A program made the position numbers and the translations under genes. From NCBI GenBank assembly GCA_038249305.1, contig JBBRWI010000193.1, forward strand, positions 1 through 7,299: a stretch of DNA of 7,299 nt. The letters run 5' to 3'. A model generated the notes under the pieces. It did no database searches. It was not told the DNA's origin and was given only the letters and a program-made list of their open reading frames with translations. Each line of letters starts with the position of its first letter. Positions within the stretch are counted from its first letter, which is position 1. Source of the DNA: Humitalea sp038249305. GTDB taxonomy: Bacteria; Pseudomonadota; Alphaproteobacteria; Acetobacterales; Acetobacteraceae. This document shows, in pieces, positions 6,670-7,299 of this stretch.

Positions 6670-6694
6670 GCGACGGACACGCCGCGCCCGTCGC
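6670..6694 (-). other. small inverted repeat after the aminotransferase gene
   Basis: GCGACGG (6670-6676) and CCGTCGC (6688-6694) are perfect 7-bp arms around an 11-nt loop, about 24 bp past the aminotransferase stop and before the dehydrogenase gene. There is no U-run in the transcript sense, so an intrinsic terminator is not supported. It could be a 3'-end stabilising hairpin or chance in GC-rich DNA. Confidence 0.25.
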
Positions 6695-6717
6695 CTCCGC
6701 CCGCAACCGCCGGTCCG

Positions 6718-7299
6718 TCAAGCGGCGCGCAAGAACGCGCCCCGGTCGCGGCAGAAGCCGGCAAAGGCCGCGACGAAGCGGTCCATCTGCGAAGCCCCGA
6801 CCGGCAGCGACAGGCTGACCATGCCGCGCCGGGCGAGGTAAAGCCCGGCGGCCAGCATATCGAGGAAGAACAACTCCCGGCATTTCTCCTCGACCGGGTC
6901 CGGCGGGGCGGGGCGGTCGATCGGGCCTGCGCGGAAATGCGGCGTCATCATGCTGCCGGCGCCGGTCACGGTCACCGCGACCCCGGCCGCGCGCGCCACG
7001 TCGTTCAGCCGCGCCCGCAAATCTTCGCCACGCGCCCAGAGCGCGTCGGCAGCGGCGGGGGAAAACACTTCCCCCATCGCGACCAGGCCGGCCGCCATGC
7101 TCAGCACGTTGTTGTTGAAGGTGCCGGCATGCGGCAGCGCGCCTGGGCGGTGGCCGTCGAACTGATCCATGATTGCCGCGCTGCCGCCGAAGGCCCCGAA
7201 GGACATGCCGCCGGCGACGTATTTGCCCAAGGTCATCAGGTCGGGCGCGACGCCGAGGCGCGCCTGCAAACCACCGGCGTGGTGCCGGCTGGTCATCAC
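6718..7299 (-). CDS. class-III PLP aminotransferase, glutamate-1-semialdehyde aminomutase-like (C-terminal part)
   Basis: The last 193 residues of a fold-type I PLP enzyme; the N-terminus is beyond the right edge. The first codon visible is an internal Val (probably of a DEVMTSR-like motif), not a start. The PLP-binding Lys is Lys26 of the visible part, in DLMTLGKYVAGGMSFGAFGG, followed by PHAGTFNNNVLSMAAG (56-71), which helps form the cofactor and phosphate pocket. About 168 residues follow the lysine, close to the 161 in E. coli HemL, so the C-terminus is full length. Alphaproteobacteria normally make 5-aminolevulinate from glycine and succinyl-CoA, and HemL proper usually has GTLSGNP where this has GTFNNN. 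A haem role is therefore unlikely, and an amino-acid or amine transaminase or mutase of unknown substrate is more probable. The dehydrogenase gene follows 137 bp downstream on the same strand and could share a transcript. Confidence 0.88.
   Translation of the reverse strand: MMTSRHHAGGLQARLGVAPDLMTLGKYVAGGMSFGAFGGSAAIMDQFDGHRPGALPHAGTFNNNVLSMAAGLVAMGEVFSPAAADALWARGEDLRARLNDVARAAGVAVTVTGAGSMMTPHFRAGPIDRPAPPDPVEEKCRELFFLDMLAAGLYLARRGMVSLSLPVGASQMDRFVAAFAGFCRDRGAFLRAA

Noticed and set aside
5648..6841. 397-codon plus-strand frame opposite the dehydrogenase
   Set aside because: The minus-strand SDR motifs are clear; the plus translation has no fold signature and spans two genes' boundaries.
6581..6883. 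In-frame extension of the dehydrogenase upstream of its ATG
   Set aside because: It overlaps the aminotransferase C-terminus in another frame, is not SDR-like, and a strong GGGAGG site supports the ATG at 6580.
6718..7299. Assignment as hemL (haem biosynthesis)
   Set aside because: Alphaproteobacteria usually use the glycine/succinyl-CoA route, and the GTFNNN motif differs from HemL; only the family is called.

Overview
The window looks like chromosomal DNA of a GC-rich alphaproteobacterium, most likely from the Rhodospirillales/Acetobacteraceae side. Three things point there: the codon use, strongly G/C at third positions; an alphaproteobacterial SOS operator (GTTC-N7-GTTC) ahead of recA; and the gene order CckA-like kinase, recA, alaS. 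The family-level placement is an inference.

Region 1 (1-2583, minus strand) is a housekeeping block. Transcription runs from recA (2583 to 1519) through a small unrecognised 63-codon gene (1469 to 1278) into alaS (from 1191, running off the left edge). The recA-small gene gap can fold into a hairpin that buries the small gene's Shine-Dalgarno sequence and GTG start.

Region 2 (2584-4239, minus strand) holds the recA leader and then a 506-residue soluble hybrid histidine kinase/receiver protein resembling the output half of CckA. The SOS operator for recA lies across the stop codon of this kinase gene, so the two loci are interlocked.

Region 3 (4240-5607) starts with an 87-bp divergent intergenic region. 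It is followed on the plus strand by an exported glycoside hydrolase 71/99-like protein with a signal peptide. This is the most accessory-looking gene of the window, and its substrate is unknown.

Region 4 (5608-7299, minus strand) holds two genes in the same direction: the C-terminal part of a class-III (glutamate-1-semialdehyde-aminomutase-like) PLP aminotransferase cut by the right edge, then, after 137 bp, a short-chain dehydrogenase of the 2,4-dienoyl-CoA reductase type. The dehydrogenase has no YxxxK motif and carries Trp where mammalian DECR1 has its catalytic Tyr.

I see no mobile elements, CRISPR arrays, tRNA or rRNA genes. I do not see a clearly new multi-gene system. The most interesting points are the SOS box embedded in the kinase stop codon, the hairpin over the small gene's start, the small gene itself, and the dehydrogenase active site.
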